Shown here in pieces: positions 49,012-58,381 of a stretch of 64,000 bases of DNA (positions within the stretch are counted from its first letter, which is position 1; each line of letters opens with the position of its first letter). The notes under the pieces were generated by a model. That model was not told where the DNA came from, did not search any database, and was given only the letters and a program-made list of their open reading frames with translations. The DNA comes from Pseudomonas frederiksbergensis (GTDB lineage: Bacteria; Pseudomonadota; Gammaproteobacteria; Pseudomonadales; Pseudomonadaceae). The DNA is taken from the NCBI RefSeq assembly GCF_001952935.1, contig NZ_CP018319.1, positions 2,882,501-2,946,500 on the forward strand, given 5' to 3'. The position numbers were made by a program, and so were the translations under genes.

Positions 49012-49989
49012 ATGAGCCCAGCCGAATTGCACGCCGACAGCATCGTTATCGACGGTCTGATTATTGCCAAGTGGAACCGTGAGCTGTTCGAAGACATGCG
49101 CAAGGGCGGTCTGACCGCGGCCAACTGCACCGTGTCGGTGTGGGAGGGCTTCCAGGCCACCGTCAACAATATCGCCGCCAGCCAGAAGCTGATCCGCGAA
49201 AACAGCGACCTGGTGATTCCAGTGCGCACCACCGCCGATATCCGCAAGGCTAAAGAGCAAGGCAAGACCGGCATCCTGTTCGGCTTCCAGAATGCTCACG
49301 CCTTTGAAGACCAGATCGGCTATGTCGAGGTGTTCAAGCAGCTGGGCGTCGGTATCGTGCAGATGTGCTACAACACCCAGAACCTGGTTGGCACCGGTTG
49401 CTACGAGCGTGATGGCGGCCTGTCGGGTTTCGGTCGTGAAATCGTCGCCGAGATGAACCGCGTCGGCGTCATGTGCGACCTGTCCCACGTCGGCTCGAAG
49501 ACCTCCGAAGAAGTCATCCTCGAATCGAAGAAGCCGGTCTGCTATTCCCATTGCCTGCCGTCGGGCCTGAAAGTCCACCCGCGCAACAAGTCCGATGAAG
49601 AACTGAAGTTCATCGCCGATCACGGCGGTTTCGTCGGCGTGACCATGTTCGCGCCGTTCCTGGCCAAGGGCATCGATTCGACCATCGACGACTACGCCGA
49701 GGCCATCGAATACACCATGAACATCGTCGGCGAAGACGCCATCGGCATCGGCACCGACTTCACCCAGGGCCATGGCCAGGACTTCTTCGAATACCTGACC
49801 CATGACAAGGGCTACGCCCGCCGCCTGACCAGCTTCGGCAAGATCATCAACCCGCTGGGCATCCGCACCGTCGGCGAGTTCCCGAACCTGACCGAAACCC
49901 TGCTCAAGCGCGGCCATTCAGAGCGCGTGGTGCGCAAGATCATGGGCGAGAACTGGGTCAACGTCTTGAAGGACGTCTGGGGCGAGTAA
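49012..49989 (+). CDS. M19-family dipeptidase of the betaine cluster
   Basis: The 325-residue protein is a membrane-dipeptidase (M19) type metal hydrolase. The family start IVIDGLIIAKWNRELFED, GFQNAHAFEDQIGYVEVFKQLGVGIVQMCYN, DLSHVGSKTSEEV and GIGTDFTQGHGQDF segments are visible. GGGGA lies 8 bases before the ATG at 49012. It is the homologue of PA5396, placed directly before the dimethylglycine genes, and is thought to be part of the GbdR regulon; its role in betaine use is not established. Confidence 0.88.
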   Translation: MSPAELHADSIVIDGLIIAKWNRELFEDMRKGGLTAANCTVSVWEGFQATVNNIAASQKLIRENSDLVIPVRTTADIRKAKEQGKTGILFGFQNAHAFEDQIGYVEVFKQLGVGIVQMCYNTQNLVGTGCYERDGGLSGFGREIVAEMNRVGVMCDLSHVGSKTSEEVILESKKPVCYSHCLPSGLKVHPRNKSDEELKFIADHGGFVGVTMFAPFLAKGIDSTIDDYAEAIEYTMNIVGEDAIGIGTDFTQGHGQDFFEYLTHDKGYARRLTSFGKIINPLGIRTVGEFPNLTETLLKRGHSERVVRKIMGENWVNVLKDVWGE

Positions 49990-50012
49990 GCCACAGCACC
50001 TCTGAATCCTTT

Positions 50013-50035
50013 CCCCCGGCCGTCCGAGCCGGGGG
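50013..50035 (+). other. Intercistronic hairpin between dipeptidase and DUF5943 genes
   Basis: CCCCCGGC, a 7-base loop and GCCGGGGG form an 8-bp stem 23 bases after the dipeptidase stop. There is no immediate U tract, so it is more likely an mRNA-stabilising hairpin than a terminator. Confidence 0.55.
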
Positions 50036-50067
50036 CAACACCAAAATTTTTCTGGAGTTAAGTTTCC

Positions 50068-50598
50068 ATGGCCAAGATCGCCCCGCAATTGCCAATCGAA
50101 GTCGACAGCGAAACCGGTGTCTGGACCTCCGACGCCCTGCCAATGCTGTACGTACCGCGTCACTTCTTCGTTAACAACCACATGGGCATCGAGGAAGTGC
50201 TGGGCGCCGACGCCTACGCCGAAATCCTCTACAAGGCCGGCTACAAGTCCGCCTGGCACTGGTGTGAAAAAGAAGCTGAATGCCACGGCCTGGAAGGCGT
50301 TGCGGTATTCGAGCATTACATGAAGCGTCTGTCGCAGCGCGGCTGGGGCCTGTTCAAGATCCAGGACATCGACCTCGACAAAGGCACCGCCAGCGTCAAG
50401 CTCGAACACTCTGCATTTGTCTATGTGTACGGCAAGGTCGGGCGCAAGGTCGACTACATGTTCACCGGTTGGTTTGCCGGTGCCATGGACCAGATCCTGC
50501 AAGCCCGCGGCAGCAAAATCCGCACCGTTGCCGAACAGGTTTACGGTGGCTCCGAAGAAGGCCACGACGACGGCCTGTTCACCGTCAAGCCGTTGTAA
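50068..50598 (+). CDS. DUF5943 family protein of the betaine cluster
   Basis: The 176-residue protein (MAKIAPQLPIEVDSETGVWTSDALPMLYVPRHFFVNNHMG) has no signal or membrane segment. It matches the PA5397/DUF5943 family, which resembles V4R-like small-molecule binding folds in its YKAGYKSAWHWCEKEAE and LEHSAFVYVYGK segments; that resemblance is my inference. It is conserved directly before dgcA. A GGAG lies about 12 bases before the ATG. It may be an accessory or sensor protein of dimethylglycine demethylation, but its function is unknown. Confidence 0.83.
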   Translation: MAKIAPQLPIEVDSETGVWTSDALPMLYVPRHFFVNNHMGIEEVLGADAYAEILYKAGYKSAWHWCEKEAECHGLEGVAVFEHYMKRLSQRGWGLFKIQDIDLDKGTASVKLEHSAFVYVYGKVGRKVDYMFTGWFAGAMDQILQARGSKIRTVAEQVYGGSEEGHDDGLFTVKPL

Positions 50599-50613
50599 GT
50601 CGAGGAACCCGCC

Positions 50614-52674
50614 ATGGCTTTCGAAGCAATGTTCCAGCCGATCCAGATCGGCAAACTGACCATCCGTAACCGCGTGCTCAGCACCGCGCACGCCGAGGTT
50701 TATGCCACCGACGGCGGCATGACCACCGACCGGTACGTCAAGTATTACGAAGAGAAAGCCAAGGGCGGGATCGGCCTGGCGATTTGCGGCGGTTCCTCCA
50801 GTGTGGCCATCGACAGCCCGCAAGGCTGGTGGAAGTCGGTCAACCTGGCCGACGACCGGATCATTCCGCACTTCCAGAACCTGGCCGATGCCATGCACAA
50901 GCATGGCGCCAAGATCATGATCCAGATTACCCACATGGGCCGTCGCTCGCGTTGGGACGGTGAGCATTGGCCAACCCTGCTGTCGCCGTCGGGCATCCGT
51001 GAGCCGGTACACCGTGCGACCTGCAAAACCATCGAGCCGGAAGAAATCTGGCGGGTGATCGGCAACTACGCCAGCGCCGCGGCGCGGGCCAAGGCCGGTG
51101 GCCTGGATGGCGTCGAGCTGTCCGCCGTGCACCAGCACATGATCGACCAGTTCTGGAGTCCGCGAGTCAACAAGCGTACCGACGAATGGGGCGGCAGCTT
51201 CGAGAACCGTATGCGTTTCGGCCTGGAAGTGATCAAGGCTGTGCGCAAGGAAGTCGGTCCGGATTTCTGCGTCGGCATTCGTCTGTGCGGTGATGAATTC
51301 CACCCGGACGGCTTGTCCCACGAAGACATGAAGCAGATCGCCAAGTACTACGACGACACCGGCATGATCGACTTCATCGGCGTGGTGGGTTCGGGTTGCG
51401 ACACCCACAACACCCTGGCCAACGTTATTCCGAACATGAGTTATCCACCGGAGCCATTCCTGCATTTGGCCGCCGGTATCAAGGAAGTGGTGAAGGCCCC
51501 GGTGCTGCACGCGCAGAACATCAAGGACCCGAACCAGGCGACCCGGATTCTGGAAGGCGGCTACGTGGACATGGTCGGCATGACCCGCGCCCACATCGCC
51601 GACCCGCACCTGATCGCCAAGATCAAAATGGGTCAGGTCGACCAGATCAAACAATGCGTCGGCGCCAACTACTGCATCGACCGTCAGTACCAAGGCCTGG
51701 ACGTGTTGTGCATCCAGAACGCCGCGACCTCCCGTGAATACATGGGCGTGCCACACATCATCGAGAAGTCGACCGGTGTGAAGCGCAAAGTCGTGGTGGT
51801 CGGTGCCGGTCCTGCCGGGATGGAAGCGGCTCGCGTGTCGGCCGAACGTGGCCACGACGTGACCCTGTTCGAGAAGAAAGAATTCATCGGCGGGCAAATC
51901 ACTACCGCGTCGAAAGCTCCACAACGGGACCAGATCGCCGGTATCACTCGTTGGTTCCAACTGGAACTGGCGCGTTTGAAAGTCGATCTGCGCCTGGGCG
52001 TGGCCGCCGATGCGGCGACTATTCTCGACCTGCGTCCGGACGTGGTGGTGCTCGCCGTCGGCGGTCATCCATTCCTGGAGCAGAACGAGCACTGGGGCGC
52101 GGCTGAAGGCCTGGTGGTCAGCAGCTGGGACATCCTTGATGGCAAGGTTGCACCGGGCAAGAACGTGCTGGTCTACGACACCATCTGCGAGTTCACCGGG
52201 ATGTCGGCCGCGGACTTCCTCGCCGACAAGGGCAGCCAGGTCGAGATCGTCACCGATGACATCAAACCGGGTGTGGCGATTGGCGGCACCTCGTTCCCGA
52301 CGTACTACCGCAGCATGTACCCGAAAGAAGTGATCATGACCGGGGACATGATGCTGGAGAAGGTCTACCGCGAAGGCGACAAGCTGGTGGCGGTGCTGGA
52401 AAACGAATACACCGGCGCCAAAGAGGAGCGGGTGGTGGACCAGGTCGTCGTTGAAAACGGCGTGCGTCCGGACGAAGAAATCTACTACGCCATGAAGGAA
52501 GGCTCGCGCAACAAAGGCCAGATGGACATCGAAGCCTTGTTCGCGATCAAGCCACAACCTTCGTTGAGCCAGGCGGGCGACGGCTACTTGCTGTTCCGCA
52601 TCGGCGACTGCGTGGCGCAGCGCAACACCCACGCGGCGATCTACGACGCGCTGCGGTTGTGCAAGGATTTCTAA
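50614..52674 (+). CDS. dgcA: Dimethylglycine demethylation protein DgcA
   Basis: The 686-residue protein has an N-terminal old-yellow-enzyme FMN barrel (about 1-370) followed by an NAD(P)/FAD-binding half (VVVVGAGPAGMEAARVSAERGHDVTLFE at about 390), the layout of trimethylamine dehydrogenase and 2,4-dienoyl-CoA reductase. The 4Fe-4S Cys region appears as CVGANYCIDRQYQGLDVLCIQN. In P. aeruginosa DgcA with DgcB removes a methyl group from dimethylglycine to give sarcosine. It starts 15 bases after the DUF5943 stop. Confidence 0.94.
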   Translation: MAFEAMFQPIQIGKLTIRNRVLSTAHAEVYATDGGMTTDRYVKYYEEKAKGGIGLAICGGSSSVAIDSPQGWWKSVNLADDRIIPHFQNLADAMHKHGAKIMIQITHMGRRSRWDGEHWPTLLSPSGIREPVHRATCKTIEPEEIWRVIGNYASAAARAKAGGLDGVELSAVHQHMIDQFWSPRVNKRTDEWGGSFENRMRFGLEVIKAVRKEVGPDFCVGIRLCGDEFHPDGLSHEDMKQIAKYYDDTGMIDFIGVVGSGCDTHNTLANVIPNMSYPPEPFLHLAAGIKEVVKAPVLHAQNIKDPNQATRILEGGYVDMVGMTRAHIADPHLIAKIKMGQVDQIKQCVGANYCIDRQYQGLDVLCIQNAATSREYMGVPHIIEKSTGVKRKVVVVGAGPAGMEAARVSAERGHDVTLFEKKEFIGGQITTASKAPQRDQIAGITRWFQLELARLKVDLRLGVAADAATILDLRPDVVVLAVGGHPFLEQNEHWGAAEGLVVSSWDILDGKVAPGKNVLVYDTICEFTGMSAADFLADKGSQVEIVTDDIKPGVAIGGTSFPTYYRSMYPKEVIMTGDMMLEKVYREGDKLVAVLENEYTGAKEERVVDQVVVENGVRPDEEIYYAMKEGSRNKGQMDIEALFAIKPQPSLSQAGDGYLLFRIGDCVAQRNTHAAIYDALRLCKDF

Positions 52675-52693
52675 CGGCATCACCACCATCACT

Positions 52694-52824
52694 GTGGCGA
52701 GGGGGCTTGCCCCCGTTGGGCTGCGAAGCGGCCCCAAAATCAGTCAATGTGGTCTGTCAGAACAAGCGCGTTGGCCGGTTTACGACTGCTTCGCAGCCGA
52801 ACGGGGGCAAGCCCCCTCGCCACA
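52694..52824. repeat. R2 repeat inside the dgc operon
   Basis: GTGGCGAGGGGGCTTGCCCCC and its inverse flank GGGCTGCGAAGCGGCCCC and CTGCTTCGCAG. It occupies most of the 221-base gap between dgcA and dgcB. Confidence 0.9.
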
Positions 52825-52895
52825 GGTAGGTGCCAGGCCTTCACCGGCACGCACATGAACCCGTGCAAGACCCCGAGGTCTTTGGGAGCTCCACC

Positions 52896-54845
52896 ATGTT
52901 GAACACCCTTCTTCCAATCCTGTTGTTCGCCGCCCTGGGCCTTGCCGTCCTCGGCGCGTTGCGGCGGGTGGCTATGTGGCGCCGAGGCCGGGCTTCGAAA
53001 GTCGACCTGATCGGCGGCCTGTTCGCCATGCCCAAGCGCTATATGGTCGACTTGCACCATGTCGTCGCGCGGGACAAATACATCGCCAACACTCACGTCG
53101 CGACGGCTGGCGGTGCGGTGACGTCCATTGTGCTGGCGATTCTGGTTCACGGTTTTGGCCTGCATAACCGCATCCTCGGTTATGCACTGCTGCTGATGTC
53201 GGCGGTGATGTTTGTCGGCGCGATCTTTATGTTCCTGCGCCGTCGCAATCCTCCAGCCCGCTTGTCCAAAGGCCCATGGATGCGCCTGCCGAAAAGCCTG
53301 ATGGCGTTCTCGGCGTCGTTCTTCCTGTTGACCCTGCCGGTCGCTGGCATCCTCCCGGAAAACTTCGGTGGCTGGGTCGTGGCTGCGATCCTCGGCGTCG
53401 GTGTGCTGTGGGGCGTTAGCGAACTGTTCTTCGGCATGACTTGGGGCGGGCCGATGAAGCACGCCTTCGCCGGTGCCTTGCACCTGGCCTGGCACCGTCG
53501 CGCCGAACGTTTTGGCGGCGGTCGATCCACCGGTTTGAAACCTTTGGACCTGAACGACCCAACCGCGCCACTGGGCGTGGAAAAACCCAAGGATTTCACC
53601 TGGAACCAACTGCTCGGCTTCGACGCCTGCGTGCAGTGCGGCAAGTGCGAAGCCGCATGCCCGGCGTTCGCTGCCGGCCAGCCGCTGAACCCGAAAAAGC
53701 TGATTCAGGACATGGTCGTTGGCCTGGCCGGTGGCACCGACGCCAAATTCGCCGGCAGCCCGTATCCGGGCAAGGCCATCGGCGAACACGCTGGCAATCC
53801 GCATCAACCGATCGTCAACGGTCTGGTAGACGCCGAAACCTTGTGGTCCTGCACCACTTGCCGCGCCTGCGTCGAGGAGTGCCCGATGATGATCGAGCAC
53901 GTCGACGCCATCGTCGACATGCGCCGCCACCTGACCCTGGAAAAAGGCGCGACCCCGAACAAGGGCGCCGAAGTCCTGGAAAACCTGATCGCCACCGACA
54001 ACCCTGGCGGATTCGCCCCGGGTGGACGGATGAACTGGGCGGCGGACTTGAACCTCAATCTGATGAGCGAGAAGAAATCGGTCGACGTGCTGTTCTGGGT
54101 CGGCGACGGAGCCTTCGACATGCGCAACCAACGCACCCTGCGCGCCTTCGTCAAAGTGCTGAAAGCGGCCAAGGTCGACTTCGCGGTACTGGGCCTCGAA
54201 GAGCGCGACAGCGGTGACGTCGCCCGACGTCTGGGTGATGAAGCGACCTTCCAGCAGTTGGCCAAACGCAACATCCAGACCCTGGCCAAGTACAGCTTCA
54301 ATCGCATCGTCACCTGCGACCCGCACAGTTTCCACGTGCTGAAAAACGAGTACGGCGCCTTCGACGGCAACTACCTCGTGCAGCACCACAGCACCTACAT
54401 GGCGGAAATCATCGGCGCTGGCGCCCTGAACCTCGGCCAGCACAAAGGCAGCAGCGTGACCTATCACGACCCGTGCTACCTCGGTCGCTACAACGGCGAA
54501 TACGAGGCGCCGCGTGAAGTGCTGCGCGCCCTGGGGATCGAGATCAAGGAAATGCAACGCTCCGGTTTCCGCTCACGCTGCTGCGGCGGCGGTGGCGGTG
54601 CGCCGATCACCGACATCCCGGGCAAGCAACGGATCCCCGACATGCGCATGGAAGACATCCGCGAAACCGGCGCCGAACTGGTGGCCGTGGGTTGTCCACA
54701 GTGCACCGCGATGCTCGAAGGCGTGGTCGAACCTCGGCCGCTGATCAAGGACATCGCCGAACTGGTGGCGGACGCGTTGCTCGAAGACGCGGCCCCGAGC
54801 AAGCCGACCAAACCGGCCCAACGTGAACCTGCGGAGGCCCACTGA
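52896..54845 (+). CDS. dgcB: Dimethylglycine demethylation protein DgcB (membrane Fe-S oxidoreductase)
   Basis: The 649-residue protein has several N-terminal membrane helices (about 1-185), two 4Fe-4S sites (CVQCGKCEAACP and CTTCRACVEECP), and two C-terminal CCG-type domains (HDPCYLGRYN; RSRCCGGGGGAP). This is the heterodisulfide-reductase-D/glycolate-oxidase-F-like architecture, suited to pass electrons from DgcA to the ETF or the quinone pool. The ATG at 52896 is used. Its stop overlaps the next ATG (TGATG). Confidence 0.94.
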   Translation: MLNTLLPILLFAALGLAVLGALRRVAMWRRGRASKVDLIGGLFAMPKRYMVDLHHVVARDKYIANTHVATAGGAVTSIVLAILVHGFGLHNRILGYALLLMSAVMFVGAIFMFLRRRNPPARLSKGPWMRLPKSLMAFSASFFLLTLPVAGILPENFGGWVVAAILGVGVLWGVSELFFGMTWGGPMKHAFAGALHLAWHRRAERFGGGRSTGLKPLDLNDPTAPLGVEKPKDFTWNQLLGFDACVQCGKCEAACPAFAAGQPLNPKKLIQDMVVGLAGGTDAKFAGSPYPGKAIGEHAGNPHQPIVNGLVDAETLWSCTTCRACVEECPMMIEHVDAIVDMRRHLTLEKGATPNKGAEVLENLIATDNPGGFAPGGRMNWAADLNLNLMSEKKSVDVLFWVGDGAFDMRNQRTLRAFVKVLKAAKVDFAVLGLEERDSGDVARRLGDEATFQQLAKRNIQTLAKYSFNRIVTCDPHSFHVLKNEYGAFDGNYLVQHHSTYMAEIIGAGALNLGQHKGSSVTYHDPCYLGRYNGEYEAPREVLRALGIEIKEMQRSGFRSRCCGGGGGAPITDIPGKQRIPDMRMEDIRETGAELVAVGCPQCTAMLEGVVEPRPLIKDIAELVADALLEDAAPSKPTKPAQREPAEAH

Positions 54846-56065
54846 TGAGCGACATTATCCGCCGCGACCCACGCGCCGAATGGATCGCCCGCAACCGTCT
54901 GCACCCGCTGCACGCGGCCATGCAACCGGCCCAACACAGCTGGATGGGGCCTAACGGCGTCATCCGCAAGAATCCTCACGGGGTCGGTTTTATCGGTCCC
55001 AACGGGATCAAACGGATCGACCGCAGCGGCGCGCAACAAGGCGGGGCGACCAAACGCTCGGCTGCGGTTGAAGTGCAATTGCCGCTGCATCAAGTGCCGC
55101 AACCGGCGTTCTACATCAGCGTGGTGCCGGATATGGTCGGTGGCCGCTTGAGTAGCCACGACCGCGACTTGCTCGGCCTGGCTCATCAGTTGGCCGGCAA
55201 AGACGGCGCGGTGTTGGCCGTGGTCTTCGGCGAGCACAAGGAAAATGCCTTCGCCACCGCTGGCGTCGATCGCTTGCTGGTGCTGGATGGCGAAGAATTC
55301 AGCGGTTATGCACCGGAACAACGGGTCCAGGGCCTGCGGGCTGTGGATAACCAGTTCAGCCCGCGTCACTGGCTGCTGCCGGACAGCCGCAGCGGCGGTG
55401 GTGAATTGGGTCGACGCTTTGCCGCCGCACTGGGCGAACGCCCGGCCACGCGGGTCTGGCAGGTCAAGGATCAGGAGTGCATCGGCCGTGCCGGGGCCGG
55501 TTTGCAAGACCTTGCGCGCCCGGTGGCACGCTTGATCCTGGCTGCCGTCGAATGCGCAGAACCGGTCAGCGAAACCCGTCACGAAGCCTTGCCGGTGGAG
55601 TTATCCACAGCGGTGGCGCGCAGCTTGTCGCGCATCGAGGATTTGGGCGCGGTGGCGGTGGACCCGGCGGCGATTCCGATGGCCGAAGCGGAGTTCATCT
55701 TCTCCGGCGGCAACGGGGTCAAGGACTGGGGACTTTTCCACAGGACCGCCGAAGCGTTGGGTGCTACCGAAGGCGCGTCCCGCGTGGCAGTGGACGATGG
55801 CTTCATGGCGCGCGACCGTCAGGTCGGTGCGTCCGGCACCTGGGTCACCGCTCGGGTTTACGTGGCCGTGGGGATTTCCGGGGCGATCCAGCACCTGCAA
55901 GGCATCGGTGCCTGCGACAAGGTGGTGGCGATCAACCTCGATCCTGGTTGCGACATGATCAAACGGGCCGACTTGTCGGTGATCGGCGAGAGTGCCGAGA
56001 TTCTTCAAGCCTTGATCGATGCGGTAGCGGCTTACCGCAACGAAGCCAAGCGCGATGCGGCTTAA
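54845..56065 (+). CDS. etfA: Electron transfer flavoprotein alpha subunit of the dgc cluster
   Basis: The 406-residue protein has an extended N-terminus (about 90 residues rich in Gly, His and Pro) before the ETF-alpha core, and the FAD-binding C-terminal domain with SRVAVDDGFMARDRQVGASGTWVTARVYVAVGISGAIQH. Replacement of the common GRALK-type text by this sequence is usual for the betaine-cluster ETF. It couples DgcAB to the respiratory chain. It overlaps dgcB by one base. Confidence 0.92.
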   Translation: MSDIIRRDPRAEWIARNRLHPLHAAMQPAQHSWMGPNGVIRKNPHGVGFIGPNGIKRIDRSGAQQGGATKRSAAVEVQLPLHQVPQPAFYISVVPDMVGGRLSSHDRDLLGLAHQLAGKDGAVLAVVFGEHKENAFATAGVDRLLVLDGEEFSGYAPEQRVQGLRAVDNQFSPRHWLLPDSRSGGGELGRRFAAALGERPATRVWQVKDQECIGRAGAGLQDLARPVARLILAAVECAEPVSETRHEALPVELSTAVARSLSRIEDLGAVAVDPAAIPMAEAEFIFSGGNGVKDWGLFHRTAEALGATEGASRVAVDDGFMARDRQVGASGTWVTARVYVAVGISGAIQHLQGIGACDKVVAINLDPGCDMIKRADLSVIGESAEILQALIDAVAAYRNEAKRDAA

Positions 56066-56080
56066 GGAAAGGAAAGGGTT

Positions 56081-56851
56081 ATGAGCACGAAAATCATCAG
56101 CCTGGTGTCCATCGGCGCCCACCCGACTTCCGGCCGGCCACGTCGCGCGGAGCAAGATGCGCGGGCGGTGGAGCTGGGCTTGCAACTGGCTGGGGATAAC
56201 CTGCAAGTGCTGCATGCCGGCGACGTCGCGGAACCGGCGTTGCGCGCTTACTTGGGCATGGGCCTGGAACAGCTGCACGTGCTGGAGCAACCGGAGGGCG
56301 CCGATGCGCTGCCGGCATTGACCGCGTATTTGCGTGACGCTGGGGCGCAGGTCGTGCTGACCGGCAGCCAGGCGGAAACCGGTGAAGGCTCGGGCATGTT
56401 GCCGTTCTTGCTGGCCGAAAGCCTGGGCTGGCCGCTGGTGGTGGGGTTGGCGCAGGTCGAATCCATTGATGGCGGTTCGGCGCTGGTGCTGCAAGCCTTG
56501 CCTCGTGGTCAGCGCCGTCGCTTGAAAGTACGGCTGCCGTTCCTCGCCACTGTGGATAACGCGGCGCCGAAACCTCGGCAGAGCGCCTACGGCCCGGCCC
56601 GACGCGGGGTGTTGCAGGCGGATGAAGTCGAAGTCATCGACGATGAACTGCTGGCGGTCGCCACCCTGCAACCGGCCAAGCCTCGGCCTAAACGCTTGAA
56701 GGTGATCAAGGCCAAGAGCGGCGCGGACCGGATGAAAGCCGCAACGGCCAAGGCCAGCGGTGGCGGTGGGCAAGTGCTTAAAGGCGTGACGGCGCAAGCC
56801 GGTGCCGAGGCGATCCTCAAGTTGCTGATCGAAGAAGGCGTAGTCCGCTAA
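56081..56851 (+). CDS. etfB: Electron transfer flavoprotein beta subunit of the dgc cluster
   Basis: The 256-residue protein shows the ETF-beta fold (VVLTGSQAETGEGSGMLPFLLAESLGWPLVVGLAQV, and the adenine-binding region LPRGQRRRLKVRLPFLATVDN). It pairs with the alpha subunit encoded 15 bases upstream. AAGGAAAGGAAAGGG gives a strong SD. It closes the dgcA-dgcB-etfA-etfB unit, followed by an R1 REP pair. Confidence 0.92.
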   Translation: MSTKIISLVSIGAHPTSGRPRRAEQDARAVELGLQLAGDNLQVLHAGDVAEPALRAYLGMGLEQLHVLEQPEGADALPALTAYLRDAGAQVVLTGSQAETGEGSGMLPFLLAESLGWPLVVGLAQVESIDGGSALVLQALPRGQRRRLKVRLPFLATVDNAAPKPRQSAYGPARRGVLQADEVEVIDDELLAVATLQPAKPRPKRLKVIKAKSGADRMKAATAKASGGGGQVLKGVTAQAGAEAILKLLIEEGVVR

Positions 56852-56872
56852 CGAATACCCAATACAGATCTA

Positions 56873-56963
56873 ATGTGGGAGCGGGCTTGCTCGCGAAGGC
56901 GGTGGTTCAGTCGACATCAATGTTGAATGTCGGGCCCCTTTCGCGAGCAAGCCCGCTCCCACA
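56873..56963. repeat. R1 REP pair
   Basis: ATGTGGGAGCGGGCTTGCTC and its inverse surround about 45 bases. It separates etfB from the GNAT gene. Confidence 0.92.
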
Positions 56964-56973
56964 AGGAAAAAAA

Positions 56974-57540
56974 ATGACCGTTGAATTTCGTTCGGCCCTG
57001 CGCGCGGATGCGCGGGAGATTGCTCGCTTGTTCCAGATTTCGTCGGAAGGTGCTGCGGATTACATCTGGAGCCAACTGGCGCAACCCGGTCAGGATCTAC
57101 TGGACGTGGGCGCCAGTCGTTACGCCCGTGACGACGTCGATTTTTCTTATCAGAATTGCCTCATCGCCGAGGCGGATGGGGCTGTCATCGGCATGATGCA
57201 CAGCTACGTGATGCGTCACGACCCGCTGGCGCCTCCAGTGACCGATCCAGTCCTGGCGCCGTACGCCAAGCTGGAAATCCCCGACACCCTCTATATTTCC
57301 AGCCTGGCGCTGCATGAAGGCTGGCGAAACCAGGGCCTGGGCAAGCAATTCCTCGCCTACGCCTACGACCGTGCCAATCAGCTGGGGCTCAATGGCTTGA
57401 GCCTGATCGACTACGCCATGAACACCGGCGCCTGTCGGTTTTACGAGCGACATGGCTTTCGTATCGTCGATACCTGCCAGATCACGCCGCATCCGATGAT
57501 TCGGGTCACGGGCGAGGCCTATCTGATGTATCGGCCTTGA
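56974..57540 (+). CDS. GNAT-family acetyltransferase
   Basis: The 188-residue protein has the GNAT fold: an N-terminal FRSALRADAREIARLFQISSEG, then the acetyl-CoA loop LYISSLALHEGWRNQGLGKQFLAYAYDRA and the C-terminal FYERHGFRIVDTCQ. The substrate is unknown. The ATG at 56974 follows AAGGAAA; the longer frame from 56875 only reads the REP element. It is followed by an 840-base non-coding region. Confidence 0.88.
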   Translation: MTVEFRSALRADAREIARLFQISSEGAADYIWSQLAQPGQDLLDVGASRYARDDVDFSYQNCLIAEADGAVIGMMHSYVMRHDPLAPPVTDPVLAPYAKLEIPDTLYISSLALHEGWRNQGLGKQFLAYAYDRANQLGLNGLSLIDYAMNTGACRFYERHGFRIVDTCQITPHPMIRVTGEAYLMYRP

Positions 57541-57614
57541 TGAGCTACATGTTTCGATGAGCTGGCTTCTGGATCGACACGGAATGGTCTTGTTTCAACA
57601 GGACCTCATCGTGG

Positions 57615-58185
57615 TTACCCACAATCCCTGTTAGCGCTTCTGTGGATAACGTGTTCGCCCATCGCTACACCCCATACAAATCAGGCCCTGCAAGCCTTCG
57701 TACAAAAAACAACCAGCCTAACTTGCGGTTTTTTCAGGCTTTTTCCATAGGATAAGTTTGTGCGCGAGCCAATACTTGCCCCCAATCTCTGTTAGCGCAT
57801 CTGTGGATAAGATGTTCGCTGTCCTCTACAGACCATATAAACCGGGCCTGTCAGGTGGTTGATCGAAAAACGATCAAATCATCGTTTTAAGCTGGTAAAC
57901 CTTGCGCAAACCCCGATTTGTCGCGGCTTTCAACGGTTTTCCACAGATTCGCCCAAGTTGCCCCCAAAGTCTGTTGGCGCTTCTGTGGATAAGGTGTTCG
58001 CGATCTTCTGCAAGCCACGTATAACGTGCCTTTCAAGCTTCTGATTAAAAAACAACCAATCGCTGTTCAAAACCCTGCTTCTGGATAAGTCACGGATTTT
58101 ATTCAGTTTCTGTGGAGAAAGTTTCCACGAAATTCACACTTGTCCCCAATAGCTGTGGGTGGAGGTGTGGATAACTTGTTTGCGG
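57615..58185. repeat. Four degenerate tandem repeats, each with a DnaA box
   Basis: TGTGGATAA, the complement of the DnaA consensus TTATCCACA, occurs at 57641-57649, 57802-57810, 57984-57992 and 58166-58174, all in one orientation, spaced 161, 182 and 182 bases. Flanks are partly conserved: CCCCAAT and CTGTTAGCGCTTC before the first three boxes, and GTTCGC (GTTTGC at the fourth) after each. Weaker boxes lie at 57938-57946 and 58111-58119. No gene is visible. The DNA is AT-richer than its surroundings. Confidence 0.75.
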
Positions 58186-58295
58186 AAGGCTGGGAACCAC
58201 GTGGCGTATAGGCCTGAACGTAATAGATCATATTTCGTACAGTTCTATAGGAGGAGAAGGTTTCGCGGGAGAGGGATGTAGTGACTGGGAGGGCG

Positions 58296-58373
58296 CTTTC
58301 GCGAGCAAGCCCGCTCCCACAAGGGATCTTCAGTGCGTCATAGATCCAGTGGGAGCGGGCTTGCTCGCGAAGC
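58296..58373. repeat. R1 REP pair
   Basis: GCTTTCGCGAGCAAGCCCGC and its inverse enclose about 30 bases, just past the gbcA stop. Confidence 0.92.
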
Positions 58374-58381
58374 TTTTGACG

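Noticed and set aside
49918..52737. A 939-codon minus-strand open frame
   Set aside because: Antisense shadow of the DUF5943 gene and dgcA, with no domain pattern and no SD.
57615..58185. Chromosomal origin oriC
   Set aside because: DnaA boxes are present, but there is no dnaA, rpmH, gidA or parAB nearby and no clear AT-rich unwinding repeats, so the main origin is unlikely.
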